From JACVRW01 sp963825345 (GTDB lineage: Bacteria; Actinomycetota; Thermoleophilia; Solirubrobacterales; Thermoleophilaceae), in the NCBI GenBank assembly GCA_963825345.1, contig CAWGSQ010000011.1, positions 186,001 through 250,000 on the forward strand: a stretch of DNA of 64,000 nt. Reading direction: 5' to 3'. This document shows, one piece after another, positions 34,423-43,211 of this stretch. Position numbers and translations under genes: made by a program. The notes under the pieces are model-generated. The model saw only the letters and a list, made by a program, of their open reading frames with translations, made no database searches and was not told where the DNA came from. Positions within the stretch are counted from its first letter, which is position 1; every line of letters begins with the position of its first letter.

Positions 34423-35592
34423 ATGCCGACGGAGCCCGCCTCCACGCCCAGCCCGGTCGCGCCCGGCGTGGCCTTCGCGGTCGAGCGCTTCGAGTGGACC
34501 GCGCGCGATCGGCTCGAGCTCGTCGGCCGTTGGTCCGGGCTGCGCGGGCACCGCTTCCTGCGGCCCACTCTGGACGTGCAGGTGGAGGGCGAGCGGCACC
34601 GCATGCTCGCGGTCCTCGACCACAAGCCGTGGGCGCCCGAGGATGGCCAGGACTGGGTGGCCGCCTTCACCTGGAGGGGCGAGCCCGCCAACTTCGACGA
34701 GGCCGAGCTCACGGTGAGCCCAGACCTCGCGGTGCAGCTGCCGGGGCCTGGTGGCTCGGTTGAGCCCGGCGAGGCGCCGGTGGCGACCCCGGCCGCCGAT
34801 CGCCTGCCCGCCCGTCGCCCGCGCAGCGCGGTGCTCGAGGCGGAGCTTGCCGCAGCGCTGGCGAAGGTCGAGCGGGCCGGCGAGGAGCTGGAGCGGACAC
34901 GCGCCGCGCACTCAGAGGCGGCCAAGGAGCTGCGCGAGCGCCTCAGGGACGAGCACGCGAAGATCCGGACTCTCGAGACCGAGCTCGAGCAGTCGCGCGC
35001 CGCGATCGCCCTGGCCGAGGAGGCCGCCGCCGAGGACGCCGATCGCCTGCGCGACGAGCGCGACGCCGCCACAACCGAGCGCGACGCCGCGATGGTGGCG
35101 CGCGATGCGGCCGTTGCCGAGGCCGACGAGGCACGCAGCGCCCGCGACGAGGCGCTTCAGAAGCTCAGCGCGGTCGAGGGCGAGCGCGACGCCCTCGCGG
35201 AGGCACGCGACCGCGCTCGCTTGGAGCGCAACGCGTGGATGTCACGGGCCCGGGCAGCGGCCACCGGGCGGCCGAGCCCCGAGGCGAGGGCGGTGCCCAA
35301 GCCGCTCGCCGGCCGCGAGCCCGCCGCTGCGGCGGATGACGCGACCGATCTGACCGAGGCAATCGAGCCGCCCGCGGAGCCCGCCGCTGCGCCCATTTCG
35401 CCCTCCGAGCGGCGCACCATCCAGATCGGTGAGCGCCCCGGGCCCATCGCGCCAAAACCCCCGGCCTCGCCTGTGCAAGACCGGGGGTCGGCTTCCTATC
35501 TGGGGACCTCGGGCGCGAGGCTTGCCGCCGCGCTTGCCCTGGCCGTCTTCGTTGTGGTCGTCGTGATCGTGCTGTTGTACGGCGTCCTCTAG
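34423..35592 (+). CDS. Tail-anchored coiled-coil membrane protein
   Basis: 389 residues. Residues 15-110 form a beta-rich domain (FAVERFEWTARDRLELVGRW, VQVEGERHRMLAV). Residues about 135-275 are a Glu/Ala/Arg coiled coil. A Pro/Ala linker follows, and the protein ends in one hydrophobic helix (about 368-389) that would anchor it with the bulk in the cytoplasm. No family recognised. Its N-terminal domain resembles uncharacterised Solirubrobacter-type proteins that begin with the same FEWTxRDRLELxGRW motif. Ends seven bases before the lon stop. Confidence 0.75.
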   Translation: MPTEPASTPSPVAPGVAFAVERFEWTARDRLELVGRWSGLRGHRFLRPTLDVQVEGERHRMLAVLDHKPWAPEDGQDWVAAFTWRGEPANFDEAELTVSPDLAVQLPGPGGSVEPGEAPVATPAADRLPARRPRSAVLEAELAAALAKVERAGEELERTRAAHSEAAKELRERLRDEHAKIRTLETELEQSRAAIALAEEAAAEDADRLRDERDAATTERDAAMVARDAAVAEADEARSARDEALQKLSAVEGERDALAEARDRARLERNAWMSRARAAATGRPSPEARAVPKPLAGREPAAAADDATDLTEAIEPPAEPAAAPISPSERRTIQIGERPGPIAPKPPASPVQDRGSASYLGTSGARLAAALALAVFVVVVVIVLLYGVL

Positions 35593-35598
35593 AGCTCC

Positions 35599-37893
35599 CT
35601 AGGCGGCGATTGCCGGCCTTTGCGCCGGCTCGAGCGCCACGTCGAGCACCTCGTTGATGCTCATCACCGGGTGGAAGGTCATCGCGTCACGGACCTCCTC
35701 CGGCACGTCGTCGAGGTCGGCACGGTTGCGCTCCGGCAGGATCACGTCCGTGAGCCCCGCCGCGTGCGCGGCCAGCACCTTCTGCTTGAGCCCGCCGATC
35801 GGCAGCACCCGGCCCTGGAGCGTGACCTCGCCGGTCATGCCAACCGTGTGCCTCACCGGCCGTCCGCTCAGGAGCGACGCAAGCGCCGTCGTCATCGTGA
35901 TGCCCGCGCTCGGACCGTCCTTTGGGATCGCTCCCGCCGGCACGTGCACATGGAACTCCCGTCCGTCGAACGCGTCCTCGTCGATGTCGAGCGACTCCGC
36001 ATGTCCGCGGACGTAGGAGAGCGCGATCCGCGCGGACTCCTTCATGACGTCGCCGAGCTGGCCTGTGAGCACGAGGCCGTCCTTGGGTGGGTGGGCTGGC
36101 ATCGAGGTGGCCTCGACGAACAGGACGTCGCCACCGACTCCGGTCACAGCCAGGCCCGTCGCCACGCCCGGGATCGCCGTGCGCTCGGCCGACTCCTGGA
36201 AGAAGCGCTGGCGGCCCAGGGCCTCCCGCACCTCGTCCTCCCCGATCTGCACCGGGGGCTCGACCCTGCTCGACGCGATCCGCGTCGCGGTCTTGCGGAG
36301 GAGCGTGCCGAGCTCGCGTTCGAGCTGCCGCACGCCCGCCTCGCGGGTGTACTCGGTCACGATCGAGCGGAGCACGTCGTCGCTCGCAGCGACCTCGTCC
36401 TCACGCAGGCCGTTGCGGTCACGCTGGCGCGGCCACAGGTAGCCCTTCGCGATCGCCACCTTCTCGTCGGTGGTGTATCCGTCGAAGCGCACAACCTCCA
36501 TGCGGTCGAGCAGCGGCCCGGGGATCGTCTCGGCCATGTTGCCCGTGGCGATGAACACGACCTCGGAGAGGTCAAGCTCCACGTCCAGGTAGTGGTCGCG
36601 GAACGAGTGGTTCTGGGCCGGGTCGAGCACTTCGAGCAGGGCCGCGCTGGGGTCGCCACGCCAATCGGCACCGACCTTGTCGACCTCGTCGAGCAGGATC
36701 ACCGGGTTCATCGTCCCGGCGTCGCGCAGGGCGCGGACGAGCCGGCCCGGCAGGGCGCCGATGTACGTGCGCCGGTGGCCGCGGATCTCCGCCTCGTCAC
36801 GCACGCCGCCGAGCGACATGCGCACGAACTCGCGTCCGGTGGCGCGGGCGATCGACTCCCCGATGGAGGTCTTGCCCGTGCCGGGCGGTCCGATCAGCGT
36901 CAGGATGGCGCCGCTCTTCTTGTCCTCCGCGATGCCGCGCTCCTGGCGCAGCTTGCGCACGGCGATGTACTCGACGATGCGGTCCTTCACATCCTCGAGA
37001 CCGGCGTGGTCTGCATCCAGGACCTCACGCGCGTGCGTGGGATCGAGCCGCTCGTCGGAGCGCTTCGACCACGGCACGGCGATCAGCCAGTCGAGGTAGG
37101 AGCGGATCATCGAGCTCTCGCCCGACTGCTCGCCCATGCGCTCGAAGCGGGCCAGCTCGCGCTCGGCCTGCTCGCGCACCTCGTCCGGCATGCCGGCTTC
37201 CTCGATCTTGGCGCGGTACTCCTCCACGACCGAGCCGTCGTCCTCGCCGAGCTCCTTCTGGATCGACTCCATCTGCTTGCGCAGGAAGTACTCGCGCTGC
37301 TGCTTCTCCGCGCCCGACTGCACGTCGTCACGGATCTGGTGGCGCACCTGCATCTCGGTGAGGCGCTCGCGCTGCAGCTCGAGGGCCCTCGCGAGCCGCT
37401 CGGTCACGTCGAGCAACTCGAGCAGCTCGACCTTCTGGGCATAGGTCAGGTCCGGCGAGTAGCCGGCGGTGTCGGCGAGGGCGCCGGGCTCGATGATCGA
37501 GCGCACGAACGCCGCCACGCGGCCGTCGTCGCCCCGGAGCTCGAGGAGCTCCTCGACGACAGCGCGGTACTCGCGCTCGAGGTCCCGGGTGCGGCCGTCG
37601 ACCGGCTCGTCGTCCGGGTGCACCTCCACCTCGACCCGCAGGTTGCCGTCGGGACCGGTGCTCGCGGCGCCGATCCGACCTCGATACTGACCCTCGAGAG
37701 CGACCGCCCGCCCGCCGCCGGGCAGCCGAACGCGGTCCACCACGTCGGCCACCGTGCCGACCGAGGCGAACTCCTCGCCCTTGCGCGGAACGAGCACGAC
37801 GCGCTCCTCGGCGCCCACGTCGATCGCCAATGTCACTGTCATGGTCGGGAAGACGACCGAATCGTCCACCGGCACCAGCAGCATCGTGTCCAT
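35599..37893 (-). CDS. lon: ATP-dependent protease Lon (LonA)
   Basis: 764-residue AAA+ serine protease. N-terminal LON substrate domain (1-190), helical region, AAA+ module with Walker A GPPGTGKT (335-342), Walker B VILLDEVDK and sensor residues, then the protease domain with catalytic Ser in PKDGPSAGIT (about 662) and Lys in GGLKQKVLAA (about 703). ATG 37893 has GGAG seven bases upstream (GGAGAAGCAA). It degrades misfolded and regulatory proteins. A HAIR-type HspR operator covers the predicted transcription start. Slightly short for LonA (usually about 780-800). Confidence 0.96.
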   Translation of the reverse strand: MDTMLLVPVDDSVVFPTMTVTLAIDVGAEERVVLVPRKGEEFASVGTVADVVDRVRLPGGGRAVALEGQYRGRIGAASTGPDGNLRVEVEVHPDDEPVDGRTRDLEREYRAVVEELLELRGDDGRVAAFVRSIIEPGALADTAGYSPDLTYAQKVELLELLDVTERLARALELQRERLTEMQVRHQIRDDVQSGAEKQQREYFLRKQMESIQKELGEDDGSVVEEYRAKIEEAGMPDEVREQAERELARFERMGEQSGESSMIRSYLDWLIAVPWSKRSDERLDPTHAREVLDADHAGLEDVKDRIVEYIAVRKLRQERGIAEDKKSGAILTLIGPPGTGKTSIGESIARATGREFVRMSLGGVRDEAEIRGHRRTYIGALPGRLVRALRDAGTMNPVILLDEVDKVGADWRGDPSAALLEVLDPAQNHSFRDHYLDVELDLSEVVFIATGNMAETIPGPLLDRMEVVRFDGYTTDEKVAIAKGYLWPRQRDRNGLREDEVAASDDVLRSIVTEYTREAGVRQLERELGTLLRKTATRIASSRVEPPVQIGEDEVREALGRQRFFQESAERTAIPGVATGLAVTGVGGDVLFVEATSMPAHPPKDGLVLTGQLGDVMKESARIALSYVRGHAESLDIDEDAFDGREFHVHVPAGAIPKDGPSAGITMTTALASLLSGRPVRHTVGMTGEVTLQGRVLPIGGLKQKVLAAHAAGLTDVILPERNRADLDDVPEEVRDAMTFHPVMSINEVLDVALEPAQRPAIAA

Positions 37894-37912
37894 TTGCTTC
37901 TCCAAGTCTTGG

Positions 37913-37946
37913 GGTGAGTCTTGCTTACTCAACGTAAGTGAGTATA
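37913..37946 (-). promoter_or_regulatory. HAIR (HspR) operator and -10 box of lon
   Basis: TGAGT (37915-37919), seven bases, ACTCA (37927-37931): this matches the core of the HspR-associated inverted repeat CTTGAGT-N7-ACTCAAG at 11 of 14 positions. A third half-site TGAGT follows at 37939-37943, so half-sites alternate at exact 12-base steps. A -10-like TATACT lies at 37946-37941 on the minus strand, placing the start near the operator; the -35 is weak. Repression of lon by HspR through HAIR is established in Streptomyces. The repressor gene is not in this window. Confidence 0.75.
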
Positions 37947-38002
37947 GGGATGGTAAGTGCGGTCGCACCGTGTCTTCCGCGCCGCCTGCGAAGCTGCCGC
38001 CC

Positions 38003-38683
38003 GTGAGCGACGCACGTGAGGCCGCTGCCACCGCTGCCGCCGAGCTCGTGGAGCCTTCGATGACCATCGGACTGGGCTCTGGGCGGGCTGTTTGGGCGAC
38101 TGTGGAGCGCCTTCCGCCGGGGACGCGCGCCGTGGTTGCTTCGGAGCTGACCCGGGAGCGGGCGCTTACCGCCGGCATTGAGGTGGTAGAGCTCGATGGG
38201 AGCTTTGAGCTCGACCTTGCGTTGGACGGCGCCGACGAGGTCGACGGCTCGCTCGGGCTCATCAAGGGGGGCGGCGGCGCGCTCTTGCGCGAGAAGATCG
38301 TTATTTCCGCCGCGCGCCGCTTCGTAGTGGTTGCCGAGGCGTCTAAGAAGGTCGATCGGCTCGGGGAGGGCTTCCGGCTGCCGGTCGAGGTGGTGCGGTT
38401 CGGCTGGCGGGACACGCGCCGGCGGCTGGCTGGATTGCTGCCTGATGCCGAACTGCGGAGCACCGAGGATGGGTCCACGCCGTACATCACGGACGAGGGC
38501 CACTACATCCTGGACGCCGCGATCCCGCCCGACGCCGCGTTGACCGCGCTCGCGGACGACCTGCTGCGCGTGCCGGGCGTCGTGGAGCACGGTCTGTTCC
38601 TGGACATGGCAGAACTCGCACTGCTGGGTAACCCGGACGGCACAGTGGAGCGCCTCGAGCGCGGTGCCGCAGGTTTCCACTGA
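38003..38683 (+). CDS. rpiA: Ribose-5-phosphate isomerase A
   Basis: 226 residues; interconverts ribose-5-phosphate and ribulose-5-phosphate in the pentose phosphate pathway. It has the phosphate loop TIGLGSGRAV (RpiA usually GLGTGST), DGADEVDG with the catalytic Asp residues, and KGGGGALLREK with the catalytic Lys. GTG 38003 is preferred; GTG 37970 would add 11 residues. Divergent from lon. The last codons lie in an inverted repeat shared with the convergent SAF gene. Confidence 0.92.
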   Translation: MSDAREAAATAAAELVEPSMTIGLGSGRAVWATVERLPPGTRAVVASELTRERALTAGIEVVELDGSFELDLALDGADEVDGSLGLIKGGGGALLREKIVISAARRFVVVAEASKKVDRLGEGFRLPVEVVRFGWRDTRRRLAGLLPDAELRSTEDGSTPYITDEGHYILDAAIPPDAALTALADDLLRVPGVVEHGLFLDMAELALLGNPDGTVERLERGAAGFH

Positions 38684-38707
38684 CTATCAGTGAAAAGTTG
38701 CGGCACC
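38663..38707. terminator. Two-way terminator-like inverted repeat between rpiA and SAF gene
   Basis: Arms 38663-38683 and 38687-38707 pair at 18 of 21 positions around the 3-base loop CTA. Each arm is the last six codons plus TGA of one of the two converging genes, so both proteins end in similar residues (GAAGFH and GAATFH). The symmetry fits a bidirectional terminator, though there is no long T-run. Confidence 0.7.
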
Positions 38708-39403
38708 GGCGGCGGAGCGGTCGCCCGGCGGGCGGGCCAGCAGGCGGATTTCGCGGGCGAAGTTGTCGGCCGCTGTGAGGTAGACGGCCTGGCGGAGGGT
38801 CACGCGCAGGGTGGCGAGGGCGGTCGGGCCGACGGCGCCCGCGCCGGCGGCGCCCGGGCCGCCCGCGGCGGGCCCCTCGGGCGTTGCCGCAGTCCCGGCG
38901 CCGGCCTCGAGACGCAGCAATTCGGCCCCCGCGAGCGCCACCAGCGTCCGTCCACCGCCGGCGCCCGACTCGGTCGAAACGAGCACGTCCACACGCGACC
39001 CAACGGCCAAGCCAGCCGCCGCGCGCACCCGAACGCCGACGGCCCGCCACCCAGGCCCCACCCCGCCACCCCCTCGATGCTGGCTGTTCGACGCTTCAAA
39101 AAGCCCAGCGGTCAGATAGCCCCCGGCGGCCACGGGCACCGCGAGGCGCGCGCCGACCACACCAGAAGCCGAAGCCAGCGCATCCCGCGGCACGTACCGC
39201 GCCGGCACGCGCCGGACAGCAGCGGAACGCCCCGACACCCGCGCGCCCGCCCGCAGATCCCGCGCCGCCACCAGCACCGGCACCGCGGGGCCGACCCGCT
39301 CCGCCACGCTCCGCTCCCGCTGGTGCACCTGTGAGGCCGCGAGCCCCCCGCTCGCCAGCGCCACCGACAGCAGCAACAGCCCGCGCCGGCGGCGGGCCTT
39401 CAC
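38687..39403 (-). CDS. SAF-domain protein, CpaB/RcpC-like
   Basis: 238 residues from GTG 39403, overlapping the kinase stop (GTGA). An N-terminal membrane anchor (about 8-24) is followed by a SAF domain (about 42-110: VPVLVAARDLRAGARVS, RYVPRDALASASGVVGARLA). The rest is a RcpC/CpaB-type region (VGVRVRAAAGLAVGSRVDVL). CpaB guides Flp-pilus assembly in the periplasm, and tadABC at 20 kb could use it. The Gly/Ala-rich stretch at 160-190 is low complexity. Third gene of an operon with a response regulator and a kinase. Confidence 0.75.
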   Translation of the reverse strand: MKARRRRGLLLLSVALASGGLAASQVHQRERSVAERVGPAVPVLVAARDLRAGARVSGRSAAVRRVPARYVPRDALASASGVVGARLAVPVAAGGYLTAGLFEASNSQHRGGGGVGPGWRAVGVRVRAAAGLAVGSRVDVLVSTESGAGGGRTLVALAGAELLRLEAGAGTAATPEGPAAGGPGAAGAGAVGPTALATLRVTLRQAVYLTAADNFAREIRLLARPPGDRSAAGAATFH

Positions 39404-39936
39404 GCGTCGGGGAGGTCCAGCGTGGCCACGGCGCCGTCGCCGACGATCTCGAAGCTCAGCCGCCCGCCCAGCTCCTCGGCGGCGCGCTTCGCGATCTGGA
39501 GACCGCGGCCGCGGTTGCGAACCTCCACCCGCACTCCGCCCTCATGGGCCCGGCCGATCACCCGCACGGGCCCGGAGCCGTGCTCCGCCGCGTTGGCGAG
39601 CACATTTCCGAGCGCCTGTGCGAAGCGGCGGCGGTCGAGCCTGGTGGTTACCGGTCCTCCCTCCCACTCGACTGCGGTTTCGCTCCACGGGCCAGCTGAG
39701 GCACTCGTCAATGCGGAAAGCTCGACCTCCGCTTGCTCTGCGTCAGGCGGGGTCGTTTGGCGGGCCGACGCGAGGTCCGCCAGGCCGGCACGCAGGCGAT
39801 CGAGCTGGGCGTCGATCACGGCCGCGTGGTGGCTGGCCGCGGGGTCACGCCGCAGCGCCTCGCACACCAGTGAGAGCGCCGTGGCCGCTCCTCGCATCTC
39901 GTGCTCGGCGCGGGCGATCTGCTCCAACCGGCTCAC
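39400..39936 (-). CDS. Soluble histidine kinase-like protein
   Basis: 178 residues from GTG 39936, overlapping the regulator stop (GTGA). The dimerisation helix contains RAEHEMRGAATAL with the phosphoacceptor His in an H-E-x-R box. The ATPase domain has the N-box ALGNVLANAAEHG, but the G1 box reads VRNRGRGL with Asn/Arg where DxGxG is usual. No sensor or membrane segment, so it probably receives its signal from another protein or cytoplasmic partner. Unusually short. Activity of the degenerate G1 box is uncertain. Confidence 0.78.
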   Translation of the reverse strand: MSRLEQIARAEHEMRGAATALSLVCEALRRDPAASHHAAVIDAQLDRLRAGLADLASARQTTPPDAEQAEVELSALTSASAGPWSETAVEWEGGPVTTRLDRRRFAQALGNVLANAAEHGSGPVRVIGRAHEGGVRVEVRNRGRGLQIAKRAAEELGGRLSFEIVGDGAVATLDLPDA

Positions 39937-40640
39937 AGCGCCTCGGTCAGCTTGTAGCCGACACCGCGCACATTCACCACCCACGGCCGCGACGACGGCC
40001 GCAGCTTCTTGCGCAGCCGGCAGGCGTGGGCGTCGAGGGTGCGGGTGTTTCCGATCGAGAGGTAGCCCCAGACGTCGCGCAGCAGCTCGTTCTTCCCGTA
40101 CACGCGGGTCGGCTCCTCGGCGAGCGCGTGCAGCAGCGCGAACTCCTTCGCCGCGAGCTCCACCTTCTTGCCCGCCAGCCGGACCGCGCGGGTACTCGGG
40201 TCGACCGTGAGCTCGCCCACCCGCAGCAGGCCCTGCCGGCGCCTCCCCTCCGCGCGCCGCAGCACGGCCCGCACGCGCCCGAGCAGCTCCGCGTACAGAA
40301 ACGGCTTGCAGACGTGATCGTCGGCACCGCGCGCGAAGCTCCGCACGCGGTCCGCCTCCGCAACCCGGCCGGTCAGCACGATCACGGGAAGATCCGGGTC
40401 GATCCGCGACGCGAGACCGTCCGAGGAACGCACGCGGTCGAGCAGGTCGAGCCCGCTGCTGGCCTCGAGCGCGAGGTCGAGCAGGACGAGGCTCGGCCGC
40501 CTCACCTCGATGGCGCGCAGCCCCTCGGCGGCGCTCGTGGCGCTCGCCACACGGAAGCCGTCCGCGGCGATGTTCTCGGCCAGGAAGGCGCGCGTGGCCT
40601 CGTCGTCCTCCACGATCAGGATCAGCCGTTGCTCGTCCAT
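39933..40640 (-). CDS. OmpR/PhoB-family response regulator
   Basis: 235 residues from ATG 40640. The receiver domain (1-120) has VEDDEATRAF, phosphoacceptor Asp in VLLDLALEA, VLTGRVAEADRV and the Lys in DHVCKPF. The winged-helix DNA-binding domain (about 135-235) has GELTVDPSTRAVRLAGKKVE and LDAHACRLRKKLRPS. First gene of the operon with the soluble kinase and the SAF protein. The divergent 89 bases to the next gene probably carry its promoter, but no clear boxes are visible. Confidence 0.92.
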   Translation of the reverse strand: MDEQRLILIVEDDEATRAFLAENIAADGFRVASATSAAEGLRAIEVRRPSLVLLDLALEASSGLDLLDRVRSSDGLASRIDPDLPVIVLTGRVAEADRVRSFARGADDHVCKPFLYAELLGRVRAVLRRAEGRRRQGLLRVGELTVDPSTRAVRLAGKKVELAAKEFALLHALAEEPTRVYGKNELLRDVWGYLSIGNTRTLDAHACRLRKKLRPSSRPWVVNVRGVGYKLTEAL

Positions 40641-40729
40641 GCGAAGCCTAAGTCCGGCCAAAAACTTTCTACGCGCGGAATCCATGCAACCCGCGTTGCA
40701 CAGCCTGCGCCTCGGCAGGAAACGGCCTT

Positions 40730-41236
40730 ATGATCGCGACGCCGGGGGCCAAGCCGCCGGCCCCTCGAACCATCATGGACACTGCGCGGAGAGGCAATTA
40801 CGAGTCCGGCTCGGACTATGTGCTCGAGTACGGCGAGCTCAGATTCACGTTCAACGAACGTGACTTCACCGAGCGCGTGGAGCAGGCCGCGTGCAAGCTC
40901 GGCTTCGTGGACGGGCCCCTCGGCGACGACGAGCGCGAGGACCTCGTGAACCTGGCCGTGAACGGCGAGGTCACCGATGCCCACTCCGACCTCGGCGAGC
41001 ACATCAACGAGTGCTGGGGCGACCTGAACGGCCCCTCGGAGCGCTCCCTCGTGCACTGGATCCGGCGGCTCGTGTTCCGCGGTGCCTGGCTCGACCAGCG
41101 CGTGATGGAGGGCGAGCTCGAGGTGGTCTTCGACGAGACCAACCACTCCTTCGGCTACGCCCAGCCGGATCGCAACTTCGAGCTCATCGAGCTCTCACCC
41201 GAGCCATCATGGCGCCGGGTGGCATACCGCCGCTGA
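40730..41236 (+). CDS. Uncharacterised protein
   Basis: 168 residues; no family recognised. It is acidic and soluble with no signal peptide: MDTARRGNYESGSDYVLEYG, then a helical middle (ERVEQAACKLGFVDGPLGDD) and an aromatic, beta-like end (VVFDETNHSFGYAQPDRNFE). ATG 40730 has AGGA nine bases upstream; ATG 40775 is the alternative start (153 residues). Divergent from the response regulator and convergent with the Rho-like gene. Confidence 0.6.
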   Translation: MIATPGAKPPAPRTIMDTARRGNYESGSDYVLEYGELRFTFNERDFTERVEQAACKLGFVDGPLGDDEREDLVNLAVNGEVTDAHSDLGEHINECWGDLNGPSERSLVHWIRRLVFRGAWLDQRVMEGELEVVFDETNHSFGYAQPDRNFELIELSPEPSWRRVAYRR

Positions 41237-41257
41237 GAGCGAACTCGGCTCGGCCGG

Positions 41258-42486
41258 CTAGGAGAGCGCGTCGGCGCGCACGGTGCCGCTGTCGGCGGCA
41301 AGCTTGCCGCCCGGCTCGAGGACCACGCGCGTGGTGGCCCAACGGAGCGCGTCCGGCTCCCCACCGGTCACAGCGATCACGGTCAGCGTGCCGCCCTCCT
41401 CGGTGGCCCGGCCGGCGCCGAAGATCCTGCGCCGCGCGCTCGGCGGCAGCGCCTCGAGCGAGTCGATCAGCACCGCGGCGTGCCCGCCGCGCTCCGCGCG
41501 CCGCTTGGCGCGCTCCACGGCCAGCTCGGCGGCCTGCGCCTGTGCATCGGGCGAGCGGTCGAAGCTGCCGCCGGCCACGCTCAGGCCCTCGGCCCGGCGC
41601 CACTCGGTGACCTCCTCGGGACGCACTCCGGCGAGCACAACCTGGACGGCGAGCTCGGAATCGCCCGACAGGTCGGTGGCCAGCTCGCGCAGCAGCGTCG
41701 TGGCGCCCGCGCCGGGAGGCCCGGCGATCGCCACGCGCGAGCCGCGCCCGAAGGGCGCGTCCTTCAGCGTCTTCGGCGCGTTCAGCTTCTGAGAGGGAAA
41801 GACGGGAGTCAGGTCGCCGAACCAGGGGCGCTCCTCGGCCGGCTCGGCCGCAGCGCCGTTCACGGTCTCGACTCGCACCAGCGAGGGATGGCGCTCGTTG
41901 CGGCGGGCGCCGCGAGCGGGACCGCTCACCTCGTCGCCGGCGCGCAGCTCGCAGCGGCGGATCTGGGCCGGTGAGACGTACACGTCCTCGCGCGTCTGGC
42001 CCGCTGGATCCACGCGCACGAAGCCGCTGCCGTTGGCGAGCACGTCGAGCACGCCGGTGGCGATCGCCTCGTCGGAGATCTCGTCCTCCACGACCTCCGG
42101 CTCCTCCTCGGCGGCGGGCGCACGGCGCCCGCGTCCCCCCGACGGCCGCGCCGCGCGGGGCGCTCGAGCGCCTCCTCGGCGGGAACCTCGTCGGGCTCTT
42201 CGTCTGGCTCCTCGTCGGAGGTGCCCTCGGACGTGTCCTCGGAAGTCCCTTCGGAAGTCCCCTCGGACGTGTCCTCCGCGGCCTCCTCCTCCTCGTCCGG
42301 CTCGGCACCGGTGGCCGGCGCGCCGTCGCCCGCGGGCTCGTCGCTCCCGCCGGTCTCGCCGAGGATCGCCCCGATCAGGTCGGCCTTCCGCTTCGAGCGG
42401 TAGCCCTCGAGGCCCAGCTCCGACGCGATCTGGTGCAGATCGGCGAGCGGGCTGTCCTCCAGCTCTTTTCTGTTCAGGACTGACAT
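41258..42486 (-). CDS. Rho-like protein without Walker A lysine (frame break)
   Basis: About 409 residues once one base is restored. The N-terminal Rho_N/SAP-like domain LADLHQIASELGLEGYRSKR is followed by an acidic TSEG-repeat linker and an Arg/Gly patch. The cold-shock RNA-binding domain (GVLDVLANGSGFVRV, DVYVSPAQIRRCEL) then leads into an ATPase core. The P-loop reads GPPGAGATT where Rho has PPKAGKT, so the ATP-binding Lys is Ala. Walker B (AVLIDSLEAL) remains, but the Q-loop, R-loop and C-terminal third of Rho are missing. The frame breaks at a run of six G (42133-42138); seven G would join both halves. RNA binding is plausible, helicase activity unlikely. Confidence 0.8.
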
Positions 42487-42517
42487 TCGGCGCCAACCCT
42501 AGCGGTCTCGCCGGGCG

Positions 42518-43211
42518 CTACCGGCTGGCGGCGGTGCTCTCCTCGACGAGGCCGTTCAGCCACTCGCCGAACTCGGGGCGGCTCTTCCAGTCGTCCGTGA
42601 AGCGCGTGATGCCCGACTCTGTGAGCGGGTGAGCCAGCATGGCCTTCAGCACCTTCCCGGGCACGGTGGCCACCTCGCAGCCGAGCTTCGCCGCGATGAC
42701 CGCGTGCATCGGGTGCCTCAGCGACGCCGCGAGCACCTGCGCGTCGCGGTTGGGCCCGAGCGCGTCCACGATCTCCCCCACCACCGACTCGGAGTCGATC
42801 GAGATGTCGTCGAGCCGACCCATGAAGCAGGACACGTAGGTCGCGCCCGCCTCGGCGGTCAGGATCGCCTGGGCAGCCGAGAACACCAGCGTCATGTTCA
42901 CCGGGATGCCATCCGAGACGAGCTCGCGCGTGGCCTCCAGACCCTGCGCCGAGAACGGCACCTTCACCACCACGCGGTCGTCGAGGCCCGCGAGCGCGCG
43001 ACCCTCGGCCACCATCCGGCGGGGGTCGTCGGAGACCACCTCGGCCGAGGTCGGGCCGTCCACGAGCTCGCAGATGCGGCGGATGATGTCTCCCGGGTCG
43101 CCGTCGGCCTTGGCCAGCAACGACGGGTTCGTCGTGGCGCCGGCGAGCACTCCCCAGGCCGCGATCTCCTCGACCTCTTCGATGATCGCCTGTGTCGATG
43201 AACAGCTTCAT
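42518..43211 (-). CDS. Transaldolase / fructose-6-phosphate aldolase-like (frame break)
   Basis: About 230 residues after removing one base. It starts MKLFIDT, then a one-base break near 43190-43193, after which the other frame gives IIEEVEEIAAWGVLAGATTN and the rest of the TalC/FSA family. The Schiff-base Lys is in VVVKVPFSAQGLEA, with NMTLVFSAAQA and SCFMGRLDDISID typical of the small transaldolases. Its ATG overlaps the stop of the 2-phosphoglycerate kinase gene (ATGA). The intact downstream protein argues for an indel error over a decayed gene. Confidence 0.88.

Noticed and set aside
42133..42138. Programmed -1 frameshift at the G-run of the Rho-like gene
   Set aside because: No supporting downstream structure was identified, and seven other one-base breaks nearby point to sequence error.
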